Assembly (NCBI GenBank): GCA_933228895.1
Contig: OW121858.1
Coordinates: 33,441,859-33,505,858, forward strand
Reading direction: 5' to 3'
Length of the DNA stretch: 64,000 bases
Origin: Platycnemis pennipes
Lineage: Eukaryota; Arthropoda; Insecta; Odonata; Platycnemididae
Every line of letters starts with the position of its first letter. Positions within the stretch are counted from its first letter, which is position 1. Under the pieces are notes generated by a model. That model was not told the DNA's origin. It saw nothing but the letters and a program-made list of their open reading frames with translations, and did not search any database. Shown piece after piece: positions 33,667-45,149 of the stretch. The translations under genes and the position numbers were made by a program.

Positions 33667-34703
33667 ACAATGAAGCCATCTCCGACCAAGGTTCCAGAGT
33701 CATGAGAAACAAAATCATGGTGGATAAGGAGTCGGGAATAGTTTCAACCTCTGGGATCACAATTGGTACGAAGGAGAAGACTTGCGATTGCTGCGGTAAG
33801 GGTTTCGTCTGCAAGCACGGTGTCATGACACACATCGACTCGGTTGACCAGGGACTGAAACCCTTCCATTGCAACGTTTGTTCGAAGAGCTTCGCAAGGA
33901 AGGCTGACCTGAAGGCCCACGTCTTCTCGGTACACCTTAGGGAGAGGCGTTTTAAATGTGAAGTATGCGGAAAGACATCAGGGACAGCCAGTTACCTGAA
34001 GCTTCACATGCTGACACACTCAGAGGAGCGCCCTTTTGCCTGCACCCTCTGCCCAAGAACCTTCAGGCGAAAGTACCGCCTCGTGTCCCACATGGATGAG
34101 CATAGTGAACGAAAGCACACGTGTGAGGTTTGCGGGAAGGAATTCAAGGAGGCGTACCTACTAAGTAACCACAAGCGCAGACACGTGGAGGGCAGGCCTT
34201 TCCAGTGCAAGCAATGTCAGAAAACATACAAGACACATGTAGATCTCGTAGAGCATTCCGCGGTCCACTCAGACCAGCCCAAGCATTCCTGCTCGGTTTG
34301 CGGGAAGAAGTTCTTTCGTAACGGTGGTTTGAGGCAGCACATGGCGACCCACGATTCAAGGAGACCTTTTGAGTGTGAATTGTGCCACAAGAAGTTCCGC
34401 ACCAAGTGGATCCTGAAGATTCACATGATTCGGCACAACGATAGGAGCCACGAATGCCCGAAGTGCGACAAGTTGTTCAAGACTGAGTGGGAGATGAAGT
34501 GGCACCTGGCGAGCCACGGCTCGGCGACTGCCCCGAGGCCGTACAAGTGTGACGAATGCTCGATGACTTTTCGCATCAGAAGCATACTTGTTGGTCACAT
34601 GGCAACACACACCGGACTGCGGCCTCATGTGTGTGGTGTGTGTTCCAAGGCGTTCGCATCCAAGACCGACTTGAGGAGACACCTCAAGGTGCATAAGGAG
34701 TAG
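33667..34703 (+). CDS. ZAD/C2H2 zinc-finger transcription factor, gene D, exon 6 (finger array)
   Basis: The last exon begins after ttttttctag, completes the phase-1 codon from exon 5 and runs 344 codons to TAG at 34701-34703. It holds ten canonical C2H2 fingers (from CNVCSKSFARKADLKAHVF to CGVCSKAFASKTDLRRHLKV), preceded by one degenerate finger (CDCCGKGF...MTH, whose final His is replaced). Linkers are mostly non-TGEKP (SEERPF, EGRPFQ, SRRPFE; one TGLRPH). With exons 1-5 (135+138+102+102+85+1037 nt) the model is 1599 nt, an intact 532-aa protein: four-cysteine ZAD (residues 1-91), linkers (about 92-188), fingers (about 215-530). By family knowledge it is a nuclear DNA-binding regulator; the target is unknown. 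GC content and codon use are clearly higher than in surrounding introns. Confidence 0.9.
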
Positions 34704-34815
34704 TGGGAGGGCTTCCGGTGTGAGAAACCATGTTCCGAACACTAGATGGCAGTGATTTCCAAAGCCTGTTTACATGGCTCAAGAAGGTGAAATTTGTCTG
34801 GGAGTTGGACTAATC

Positions 34816-34863
34816 CAGCATCTCACTTGTTCATTTCACATTAAATGATCAAGTGAGATGCTG
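34816..34863 (+). promoter_or_regulatory. 3'-UTR hairpin with ATTAAA across the loop
   Basis: Arms cagcatctcacttgttcattt (34816-34836; 21 nt, first 20 shown as cagcatctcacttgttcatt) and 34843-34863 pair at 20 of 21 positions around a 6-nt loop. The stem lies 112 nt after the gene D stop. ATTAAA, a common alternative poly(A) hexamer, spans the loop and the top of the stem (34840-34845). A role in 3'-end formation or as a small-RNA precursor is inference. Confidence 0.55.
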
Positions 34864-35224
34864 CATCACAACTGGTTATATTGACACTGAAATTCAACCC
34901 TTCCGCGTTCCATTGAAAACACCAGCAGCTCTTGAAAAACATTTCTAACATCAACCCAGGTGACAAATTTTTATTCGACTGAAATTTTGGACACTATCAT
35001 TGTGGTGCCATTGTGATTTTTTCTCAAAGTGCAGGGTAACTTATGGGTTGCCATTAACTTAAGAGTGAAGACTGTTAAACTACTTTGAGTTCCTCATAAG
35101 TTACTTTATAGGTGTCAATAACTTCAGTTCATTGGGCTTAAGTATACTTTCAGTGCCAGAAAGTTTCTTTAAAGTCAACAATAACTTATGCAGAGGAACT
35201 GTTGAGTGATCTTAAGTACTTCAG

Positions 35225-35335
35225 GGTTTATAGGAACCTGGAAATCCTGGAAAAGTCAGGGAAAATGAAAACGGCCATGGAAATCCTGGAAAAGTCAGGG
35301 AATTTAACGTGTGGTCAGGGAAAAATCACAAAATG
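35225..35335. repeat. Repeated gaaatcctggaaaagtcagg motif
   Basis: The phrase gaaatcctggaaaagtcagg occurs at about 35239 and again at about 35279, with a further gtggtcagggaaaa variant. It is an imperfect tandem repeat; the short open frame over it is an artefact. Confidence 0.5.
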
Positions 35336-35799
35336 TTTAAATTTATCACCTGAAAATGCCAAGAGATTTTCATCTCTTGGCAACTGCACATAAGAGCGGA
35401 GGAGGAGGAGGGTGAAGGAGGGGACGGCTGGCCTCAGGCTGGCTTCACTGTGGAGGAGGCCGCCCAGTAGGGCCCTATTCTGGTTCTTTCTGGCGATAGC
35501 CTGCATGATTTGGTGAATAGATTGGCGAAAGGTGTGTTCATTCATATTTTCATTTTCATTCACTAGCAATTTCGTCAGGAATGTATCGCTTAGTCCCTCT
35601 GGCGAGGAAAAAGTTATTCTCAGTCAAATTTGAAGTCACTTAGCCAAATTTGTAGAAGGATGTGAGGAAGAAAAAATCAAGATTGATTCAAAGAGCTACT
35701 TTAACATGACATCAGGTTTGAAGGAAAAGCCAGGTTAGTCCTCTTTGCATATATTTTTCTGCAATTAAAACCCTGTCTGAAGGCGTATCAATGTAAGGA

Positions 35800-36310
35800 A
35801 TAGTGTTGGGCAAAATTTTTCCATAATCTATTAATCGTATCATATGATAAAATTGAGGCATAAGCGATTCAAGAAAAAAATCAGGTTGAAATAATCGGTT
35901 ATGCAAATAATCGGTGAATAATCGTATGATTCTTGAGAATCGTTGATCAAACATACGATTCTTGAAAATCATACGATTATTATCCGATTCTTTTGTGAGC
36001 AAAATAATCGAGTGATGAACGAAATGCACACCGATTCTTGGAATAATCGACGATTATGTGATGAGTTGAAAATCGGCAAAGATTCATAAGGCTGATAAGG
36101 CACATATGATTTGTTGCCGATTATTTGAGCAGAATTAAATGATTTGAAATAATCGTGTCGTGAATGTCAAGGAAGCACCACATAAATCGGCACGAGCTAA
36201 TTCTCATACATAATCGCCGCTCGTGGATCATAGAATACATGGAATATGTTAAAAGAATCGGTAAATAATCGTATTATTCTTTGATCTGAATAGCAGGGAT
36301 TTAAATAATC
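35800..36310. repeat. AATCG/CGATT-rich palindromic repeat region
   Basis: About 500 bp contains many aataatcg, cgattatt and atacgattcttga words in both orientations, giving multiple overlapping short inverted repeats. It is non-coding and may be a decayed foldback element. Confidence 0.55.
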
Positions 36311-39004
36311 ATGTTCTGAATGTGGTTGGTGGGAAACGTCAAGCGATGAGTGTCTATTTCTGTGTATAATCAACGCTTTTGGGGTTTATTGATCTTAATT
36401 ATTACAAGAGTAATTTTATTTAATATTATTTTATTTCTATTGCTCACAGTGGTAAACTAGAAATTGTCAAAATGAAAATCAATCAATAATAAGGATGTAT
36501 TAAAATGCATACTCCTTCTACATAAGTACAAGCTAGTACCAAAAATAATTATTTTGCAGCTATAGCTGTTATAAAAAATCCAGCAAGGCTCTATGTTATG
36601 ATTTATTTAGTAGGTACCTATGTTTTCTTTAGTGAGAGCTGTTTTAAAGTGTTTCCTAAAATTTGATATTGATGTGACAGATTTTGTTGGATGGTGAGTT
36701 ATTGTAGATGACTGAGGCTGGGTGATTTAGACCATGTTGTGATAAGGTCATTGAGTATTAAGTTAATGAGTTATCATTTTTGCGAGTGTGGTTGGAGTGT
36801 ACTTAGTCATTTGGAAAGATTTAAGGGTTGATTCACAAATAAGGCAGCTGTCTTACTAGTGTAGGTGGATGGACATGTGAGACTGCAGTGATTTAAGAAA
36901 AATGTTTTTGAAAATCTGTAATTTCCCCGGAATGGTATTCCAAATGGGATTGGGTTTTTGCGTGACAAAAAGTAAGTTTCAAGTGTCTACAGCACCAATT
37001 GGGGCTAGTTTTCTGATAAGGAAGATGTCAGTTGTTAATTTTTAAATGATCCTTATGTGGTGAGACAGGTTCTCACTAATTTTTAATTCATGAACTTTAA
37101 ATTGGGATCGAAAGAGGTGTTGACACTTTTCGGAGGCTAAGGTAGGGAGGGTTCAAGAGCACCATCCTTAAGGCACAATTGTAGGCAAAGAAATTTTATT
37201 TTTTTGTATTCTTTTGCAAATTACGTCATTGTAGTTGCATTTATTAATGATACATAATGCCTGGACATCGGAGGGCTCAGTGGTTGTAAGTACTCGAATT
37301 ATGTGGAGCCAAATTCTTACACGATGAAACCCGTTGATTACCCAAGATATCGTCTGAAGCCTAGTTGCTGCTGGTGACGAATTTCTGCCGCCTTTGAAGT
37401 TTGCATTTATTTGGAATGAATCCTGTCATCACCACCCATGGGGGTACTGGCAAGACATTTGTGCTTCATGGAATATTTTGGTGATGTGTCAGCGATAATG
37501 TGTTCTTCCTGGAAGTACATGTTTTTTACGGAACAATATTGAGTCTGAAGGAGACTGTATACTTCGTCAGTTACTTAATTTCTTGCCTACTCTACTCTAT
37601 AGCATCAAAGAGACTAAGGACAAGGATTCACAGGTAGAAAAAACTAGAAAAATAAGCATTCAAACTTGCAATGTTAACACTACTACTTGTTAGTGCTTCT
37701 CTGTTTGAGCTTTGAACAACTTTTAAGAGATAGCAGTTCCTAGTAGTAGTACTGGTTTCAGGGATGTTCATTAGTTATTGCACTGACCATCTAGCTCAGT
37801 TTATGGATAGATAGGAACTTCTCCTAATTTTTGTCGTTGACCTTTTGGAGTGCACTTAGTTGATTTGAGGGTGGTGTTAAACGGCATTGGTGTAACTTCC
37901 TTGAAATCGCTGTATTTGCAGCTTGACAGTATTATATCTTATAAGCAAGTACTTTCTAGCTCTTGAAAATGGTGTGTTTTGTGGATATCTGTTCAGAGCA
38001 GTTGAAGCAGCAGCAATGCCTTGGCAGCTTGTAATGTATGTCTTGTGTAATCAGTCAATGATTAAAACAAACAAATGTAAAAATATCCCTTGCATACAAT
38101 TGATTCACCTCTAAATAACTATGCTTAATTAAGCTCAATTACTTCTAATCTTTCTCATACAAATACTACCACTAATATTCTCTTAGATGCTGACCATGAA
38201 GGTCTTCAAGAAGTAAATGAAATATAAAAAGTAAATTTAATATTTGAGTATGTTTTGGGTAGGTAATTTCCTATTTTTTACTCATGAGGTTATATATCAT
38301 TTAATTTTAAATGTACCAGAATATGTTTGGATTTGCCTAAATGCATCTTTGATGTTCATTTGTTGAGTAGTTGTAGCAACAGAAAGTGTTCTGCAACTCT
38401 GTGTTGAGCTTCCTGGTTCATTCTGATTTTCACTGTGCTCTACAGGGTTTTCCATCTATAAAAAAGTGAGGTAGGTATCACTAGTATTAATTAGCCAGAA
38501 AAACTAACTGTTGCTATAATCAGCACAGCTAAATCACTTATAATTACTGATACAACATAAGTAAGTCATTTAGACTTACCTGACAACCTGTTGAACTGGG
38601 AAGTGATGAAGGCCCACTTATATCAACTAACATGGGTTCAGTTACATTATCTTGAGCAGCTTGCTCAGTTACCTTTATATGATCACTAGGCTTTTCGATG
38701 CCCTAAAATCAGTTTATATTTCTATATTAAGTGTGACATTAGTGAAGACCTTGATAGAGTATTGCTTTAATGAAACAAATATAGACCAGAAGCTTAGGGG
38801 ATGTTGGTTTTGGAGGAGGATGGAGAAGACTATGGGTAGAAAGAAAGGGTAAAGAGGAAGCTCTTGAGATCTTGGAGAAAAGAAAGTTCATGTGAGTAAT
38901 TAGAAAAGGGCAAAGTAGCTGAATGGAGCAAGTGTTTGTGGGGGATGGGTTTTTAATTTTCATTAAATGAATAATGCTGTAAATGTAATGGTGGGTAGTG
39001 TACT
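36311..39004. other. No gene recognised
   Basis: AT-rich intergenic sequence. I saw no domain-bearing frame, no paired splice sites around an open frame and no clear terminal repeats. Confidence 0.4.
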
Positions 39005-39548
39005 TAGGGATGGGTAAATTACCCTAATTTTCAATTGAGGTAAATTACCGCGGTAAATTACGGTATTTTACGAAAATTACCGTAATTTCCCGGTAATTTT
39101 AAGTTTTGAGCTGCAAATCCTTATCAGAGGACTCCAAACGAAATCAAATAGCATTGAGATATAAATACCGACGCTTATATCAAACATATCACGACGTTTA
39201 TCAATAATAACTCATTGAAAAAATTAAAACAAAGTTGGCAGCAACGCGCAATTTGCCTCTCTTTTGTCACACTATGAGAAATTTTCGTTCCAAAGACATA
39301 CCTCTGCGCAATGTGCATTAGTTATTTCACTCTAAAATAATTAGAATTAATCATGGACAAAATGTAAAAAAAACCATTTTAGCTTCTTAATTTATAATAT
39401 TACCCATTCCAATGGTTTATTCGTGAGGAAGAAATTTCCTGAAAATTACCGTTTATTACGGTAATTTTCAGGGGTGTTGGTGATTTACGAAAAATTCCAC
39501 GGTAATTTACGAAAATTACCGCGGTAATTTACCAAGTTGCCCATCTCA
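39005..39548. mobile_element. hAT-type MITE, copy 2 (inverted relative to copy 1)
   Basis: Left end TAGGGATGGGTAAATTACC and right end ggtaatttaccaagttgccc, then atctca, are imperfect inverted repeats with internal accgcggtaatttac palindromes. Long stretches match the reverse complement of 28932-29429, such as gaaaattaccgtttattacg and gagctgcaaatccttatcag. I could not see an 8-bp target duplication here, so the outer bases may have changed. Confidence 0.75.
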
Positions 39549-40455
39549 TATGAGATATCCAGATATCATATGATACGCTGTATCAAAACCAGTCACAATA
39601 AAAATTCTATCCTCTGGACCAGCAAAGTATTTTTTCTCCCTTGTGTTCACCATGAATAGTGCAGAGTAATGGAAGAAGAGGGGAGACAAAATAGAGCATT
39701 TTAGAGACTTAAGACACCCATACCCGAAGGCAAAAATAATATTATTTATATATATTAGGAGGGAGGTGCTCAAGAGATCTGCATTACAGTGGAAGAATTT
39801 CATCAAAGCCTAACTTTTTGATAAGTATTAATAACAATTGAGATTGATATACAATTTATGGTGTACAAGTAGTTAATGTTATCATAATTTCATTGCACTT
39901 AATTTTCCTTTAGTTAATAACTTTCAGTCATAAAACTTCAAAGCTAAATTCACCAATACCTTTAGCTCGCCTCTCATGAAACCTAGGAATTTTGCACGGT
40001 ATGAGTCTGTGTATAGTTAACGTGTGCTAAAATCATTCCTTCCGATTTCAAGTCTGTCACAAATTTTCTAGTTAGTAACCAAAGTTTTTTCTAAATGAAG
40101 TGTTTTCAAAAGCTATTAATCTAATAGGCAAATCTAAAAAACATGTACTCTTGGTCTTACTTGTGGCATTGGATTTTATTTATCCAGAGAATTACATATA
40201 AAATTGAAAAAATAACTACACTGGAGGATTTAGATGTGGCTATAAAATAAGGAAATAAAAATGTATGCATACTGTATACGGCATCCATTTTCCATACATC
40301 TACAGTATATGTTGTGTAGAGGACATTTGCAGCTTTGGTAGATGCACCGTAGAGCTAGTGTTGATGCCTTGTAAATATATACTAAAGGTCTACGCTCCCA
40401 CCTAAACCTCTACTGCATACCTATGGTATATGTATACCATCCATATACCCAGGCT
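39549..40455. other. No gene recognised
   Basis: AT-rich sequence. The last 200 bp (about 40260-40450) is a cryptically repetitive run of gtatac / ctac words without a clear unit. Confidence 0.4.
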
Positions 40456-40626
40456 CTACGGCTGAGTATGTGCTGTGTGGGCTGGGTGCATGCGGGTAAT
40501 ATGATTTTTTAAATTTGTGGTATTTCCACATGTTTTAATGATTTTAAAACATATTCGACAGGATGCAGTCCCCTCGTTCGAGTTTCTCTGGAAATACTTC
40601 CACAAATGGCTTTTTATAGGAGGCAT
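40456..40626 (-). pseudogene. BED-type zinc finger fragment of a hAT transposase
   Basis: From ATG at 40626 the minus frame reads MPPIKSHLWKYFQRN, TASCRICFKIIKTCGNT, TNLKNHITRMHP and stops. C-x2-C (CRIC) and H-x4-H (HITRMH) with the upstream WKYF are the BED finger signature, the DNA-binding N terminus of many hAT transposases. No dimerisation or catalytic region follows, so this is a remnant. It lies 0.9 kb from a hAT-type MITE. Confidence 0.7.
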
Positions 40627-40799
40627 GTCACTTTGAGTCTCACTAAATATTAATGAGTAGATATCTTGCCAACAATATAATCCGGAGATCAGGCGTTGAG
40701 AAGTAATTTTTGGATAGCAATTGTTTGCGATCAAGTGTGTATAAATTGTAAAAAAAATTTCATAACTCCATAACTCAGTCATAATGCAATCTTCTATTT

Positions 40800-42288
40800 G
40801 CGATTATTATGGTAATACTTCCACAAACAGTGAATATATGGAGTCATACCAATCTGACATTTTTTTCTGAGCATTTATTTGCGAAGAAATATCACGAACA
40901 ATGTCCCGGGATCCATGGTGTTCGAGAAATTATTGGATGGCAATTGATCAGTCGATTTCGTTCATTGTTGGCCATCATAAAGATGCAGAGTCTGCAAAAA
41001 GTTCTTTCATAAACCCTTTCCTCAACGAATTGAACGGATGCCAATCACGCTAATTCTTCATTAATTATGCTTTTAATCATTTATATTTCCTCATATTTAT
41101 TTTCATCTTTCCCATTACTAATAAGAATAATTTTTCAGACACCACATATATCCCCTAACGCCTAGTGTGCTAGTACGCCAACTTTTGATTTGTTTCTTCT
41201 CCCGCCGATTCCATTCAAATGATCGATTATACCATAGTATCGGATGTAAATAATCGATCCAGTAATCGAAAGAATTATTTTTACCCATCACTAGTTGAGT
41301 AGAAAAATTCGGAAACCAATATTTCATCAACAGTACAATCATACGAAGTTCACTACTTGCTGACATAAAAATGCTAGAATCAGGTCGTAATATATTCCGT
41401 TTATTTATTTTCTTACACTTTTCTTTCTTCAAAATAATTATCCTAAACAATGATAGTTTTCTTCATGTTCCGGAGTCGTGAAACTATTTTAATATATAAA
41501 TATTTGTGCAACTTTGCTAGTAACATGACCTCTGGCCTCATCGAAATGCGACCATCCAACACGCAGTAACCATTCAATGTGTTGGGGTAGTGTGATTGGA
41601 TGCTGGAACACTCTATTTAAAATTCCTGAGGCAATATGCAACGAACTATTCAGATCGTCCACCATATACTTGATCTTCTTCGCCTTCCCTCGACTTCCTG
41701 AGTGGTTTCCAACTTCTTTGTTGAAGTGAAAATCTCATTTTGTTAAACCAGACACCACGACAACTACCTACTCACTAAACAAGACGAAGCCGAATGTTGC
41801 CAACGACGCAAATTAATGAAGTCTTCATTTAATTAACACTCTGTGCAATGTGGGACGAAAATTCGTACAGTGCTTCTCCATTACCTTTTTAAATGATCAA
41901 TTCAACCTCCTTCCATTCATTTTTCTTTGCCTCAAAACACTCACAGTCTCAAAACAGTCCCATTTTTCATTCGCCGGCACATGAATTTTTCATAAGATCC
42001 GCGTAGTGCACTGCACGTGCAAGTTTTTAACAGTTGACGCTCGAAATAACAACGATGCAAGAAGTGGATGAAAATGACTGGAATGCGAATATCATGCCTG
42101 CGACCACGAATATTATATTATCCTCGCAGCCTCCTTGCCTGCGACTGTTGACAATTACACTTCATGACATTTACTCCGTGAGATGGAATTATACTGTTGC
42201 AATACAAAAAAGACTCAAAAATATGACTCAATTATACGTACGGAAACACTTTTTATCAATATTTACTTCTACCACGACGAAATGGAAT
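40800..42288. other. No gene recognised
   Basis: Non-coding sequence up to the left end of the THAP-carrying element. The 41118-41450 minus frame has no recognisable domain. Confidence 0.4.
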
Positions 42289-43191
42289 GGGGAACTTGCA
42301 TGGGTCGACTATTGCTATAAAAACTATTTTAAACAGGTAAAACGGAAATATTAGCTCGCAAAAATACCTAAATTTTCTCCATTCGTCGTTAGAAGAAATA
42401 AAAAATTGACTTAAAAAATCAAGCAAAATTTCTCTGAGCCGACCACTGCGCGAAGACACCCGAGCGCCGCCGAGGCCAGGTGTGACGTCATCTGTGCCTA
42501 ATTTGCCGTCCGAGTCGGGAAATACATCAACGCATGCTGTAAACATTGTTTTGGTGGAGGATTTAGTCGCTCATCGTCACTTGTTCATGTGCTGTTATTC
42601 TTGGGTAAGTTTTCCTATTCTTCTTGTGCCACGATTATTACTTGGGATATTAAAAATGTACTTTCGGGATGATAAAATGCAGACTTTTTACCTCTAATAT
42701 TTCAGGTTTCAGAAAAATGGATGATTATGTTGCCGCTCGTTCGGATAACATTCCTGAAATTGATGCCATGACCCTCATGGAATTTGTTATGACAAATGAT
42801 TGACAAATTACAACCTGTTTCTCTGATTCTTGTCCTAAGTAGTGGCGAAATGTGTGTTAATATTCACAGCATGTGTTTTGTAGTGTATCTACAAGCGCGT
42901 CTTGTTTACATTATTAGCCGAAGGTCTATGAGTGTGATTGTTTAGTATGAACGCCATTATTGCCTCCGGATACCACCTTTGGCATTGTGTTAATACAATA
43001 GGCAGTAAGAGAGCATCTACGATTAAGTAAATATATTAATGAAAAGTGGCATCGTCAGTGTTTGCGGAAATTGTGGCGCACTAGAGATTGCCCTCGTTAT
43101 TTCTTGTTTACGGAGATGGATTTAGAGTTTGCGCAAATGTATTATTCGTTAGCATGTTATGAGGTGGGGGACAAGAATTAGAGTAGAACTG

Positions 43192-44154
43192 TGTTGAACT
43201 CCATCGTTACTAAGGCAGGGGCTTCTGACCCTGTTGAAACCATCCTGAAATCTGTGTAGATCTCTCTTGAAATACCGTCTTCAACTGGCTTGTTTTCAGA
43301 ATGCGTTGGAACTGCCTTGATCATTGGTTGAAACTCACTTGATCTAACTTGTTTATGTCTGTTGGTTGGTTGGTTGTAACATAGAAATCATCAATGTGCA
43401 AATGGTGTACATAACGATATTACTTATAATGTGTTAAGAGGCACAAGGCTAATGTTTCTATAGGTGTTTCCATTATTTAAGACTGAAGAAGCTCCAGTAT
43501 GCTTTAGGTATCAATCAATCTTCTGCATCTAACCAGCGTACTTAGTAATACATATTAGACAAGGATCATCAGCCCACCTTGGTCACAAGAGAAACTCGGG
43601 AAGTACTCATCAAGCGAAACGTTTACTTAGTAAGCGAAATGTGGGTTTTTTTCATAATTACATGTGTTACTTAACACATCACATAGTAGACTTTAATCCT
43701 TTGAAATTAGACTGAATTCCGGTTATCTTGGAGAAGAGATAAAAAAATGATAAGGGATCATCATGTACAGGTAAGTCAAATCGATATCAAGCATAACAAT
43801 AAAATTTGCTAAAATTATTCATCCTTCTAAAATGCACCTCATTTACCTACATTTAGATAGTGAAGAAGCTCCTCTCAGATGCCAACACATGATCCTCGGT
43901 GCTGACGATGGATATGCATACCTGTCCCTGTACTAAATGCATACGCACTTGAGCATAATAATTCTCTCATTCAAGATAATTCGTTATTTGCATTTTTCTA
44001 CTCTCATTTCATAAATGTACCTCAAAATATCAAAAATTTTATTTCATTATTAATCGAAAATCAACTGACAGCATTTCGAAAGAGAGCAACACAGATTTCA
44101 GGATGGTTTCAAGTGGGTCAGAAGCCCCTGCCTTAGGAACGACGGAGTTCAACA
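43192..44154. repeat. Inverted repeat nested in the smaller THAP element
   Basis: The 43192-43272 arm (starting tgttgaactccatcgttact) is the inverted counterpart of 44073-44154, sharing aaggcaggggcttctgaccc and gaaaccatcctgaaatctgt. The arms are about 81 bp and the unit is 963 bp. It looks like a non-autonomous element that inserted inside the larger one, or a foldback created by it. Confidence 0.7.
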
Positions 44155-44505
44155 TATTTCTAGGCAGTTTCAAGTCTTTTTTATTTGTTTCATCAGTTTC
44201 AACAGATGTTCAAGAGACTTACAACACAAATCCTCTAACATGGGAGCGGTCACGATAGCGAATTTACTTCGCTAGTTTAGGTTAATACGATTCAGAAATG
44301 TGGGTCACTCAAAAATTTGCAAGCAAATTTTAAGTCTTTCCCACAAGACTGAACTTGCCGGCTCAGAGAAAATTCCACCAATCCGGGCGCCAACTCGCGC
44401 GTTAAAAAGTCATTTTAACAATATCAAGTAAATCCGTAGTATATTTAACAACATATCCCTAGTTGGACGGCTTATCATATAATTTGAGTAGATTTCAATA
44501 CTTGC

Positions 44506-44694
44506 GTTGAAATGATCTTCACAGATGAATCCCACTGTTTTCTTCGAAATATCCCCCCGATTTCTGCGAATGGCTCTTAGCCACAGGCTTCTCCTTCTTG
44601 CGTTTGTAGGCAACCTAATAAATAGTTTATTAGGCACCTTGGTTGAGGTATTTTTACAGCCAGGTGTTAAACAATACTTACACCTCGAACTCAT
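44506..44694 (-). CDS. THAP-domain exon of a transposase
   Basis: ATG at 44694 opens 63 codons: MSSRCKYCLTPGCKNTSTKV, then PNKLFIRLPT, SLWLRAIRRN and VGFICEDHFN. All C2CH ligands are present (C-x4-C in CLTPGC and C-x2-H in CEDH), with the invariant Trp in SLW. The exon ends at the same residue (DHFN) as the THAP exon of the 49883 element. Its donor is GCAAGT rather than GTAAGT, either a rare GC donor or a decayed site. No downstream transposase exons remain, so it is an orphan exon. Confidence 0.75.
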
Positions 44695-45149
44695 CTCGCT
44701 GGCTAATTACAATGCTAGGGAGTTGGGTTGATGTATGGAGCGGGCACTGCAAAAGTAAGATGAACTTTCGAGATTTAAACTATCTTGCCTGAATATTACT
44801 CATTATTGACGAGAAATATCAAGTGTATACCATTAAATGATTACCTACTCAATTAAAAATCAGTGGTGGGCTCACTTGTGGGTTGAATATGCTCGCTTGA
44901 ATCACCCGTGTTGGTGCGCTGTTAGCCCAGCTGCTTCGTCGATTGTTCGGCACTCTTGACGTCATCGGGGATTCTTTCGCAGTGGCTTGGGGGGGAGGGA
45001 GTTTTCGGCGCGCTTTAAAATGTCGCTATATTTAGCATTCAATATCTCGCGAAGGAAAACTCAGATTTACATGCAGTTTTCTTTGTTGAATCGAGAAAAT
45101 AATTTTCTGTCCGCCTGTTAAATAAAAAAAATTCATGCAAGTTCCCCAT

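Larger units (their letters stand above)
42289..45147. mobile_element. ISL2EU-type DNA transposon, internally deleted
   Basis: Both ends are GGGGAACTTGCATG as exact 14-bp inverted repeats, flanked by AT dinucleotides (42287-42288 and 45148-45149). These ends closely match those of the full element at 49883-54341. TGACGTCA occurs near both ends (about 42482 and 44957). The only recognisable coding part is one THAP exon on minus (44506-44694). The DDE and YqaJ regions are absent, replaced in part by a segment with its own inverted repeats (43192-44154). At 2859 bp it is shorter than the two-gene relative. Confidence 0.8.

Noticed and set aside
33635..34742. Minus-strand open frames over the zinc-finger exon
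   Set aside because: They are shadows of the GC-richer finger-coding frame on plus.
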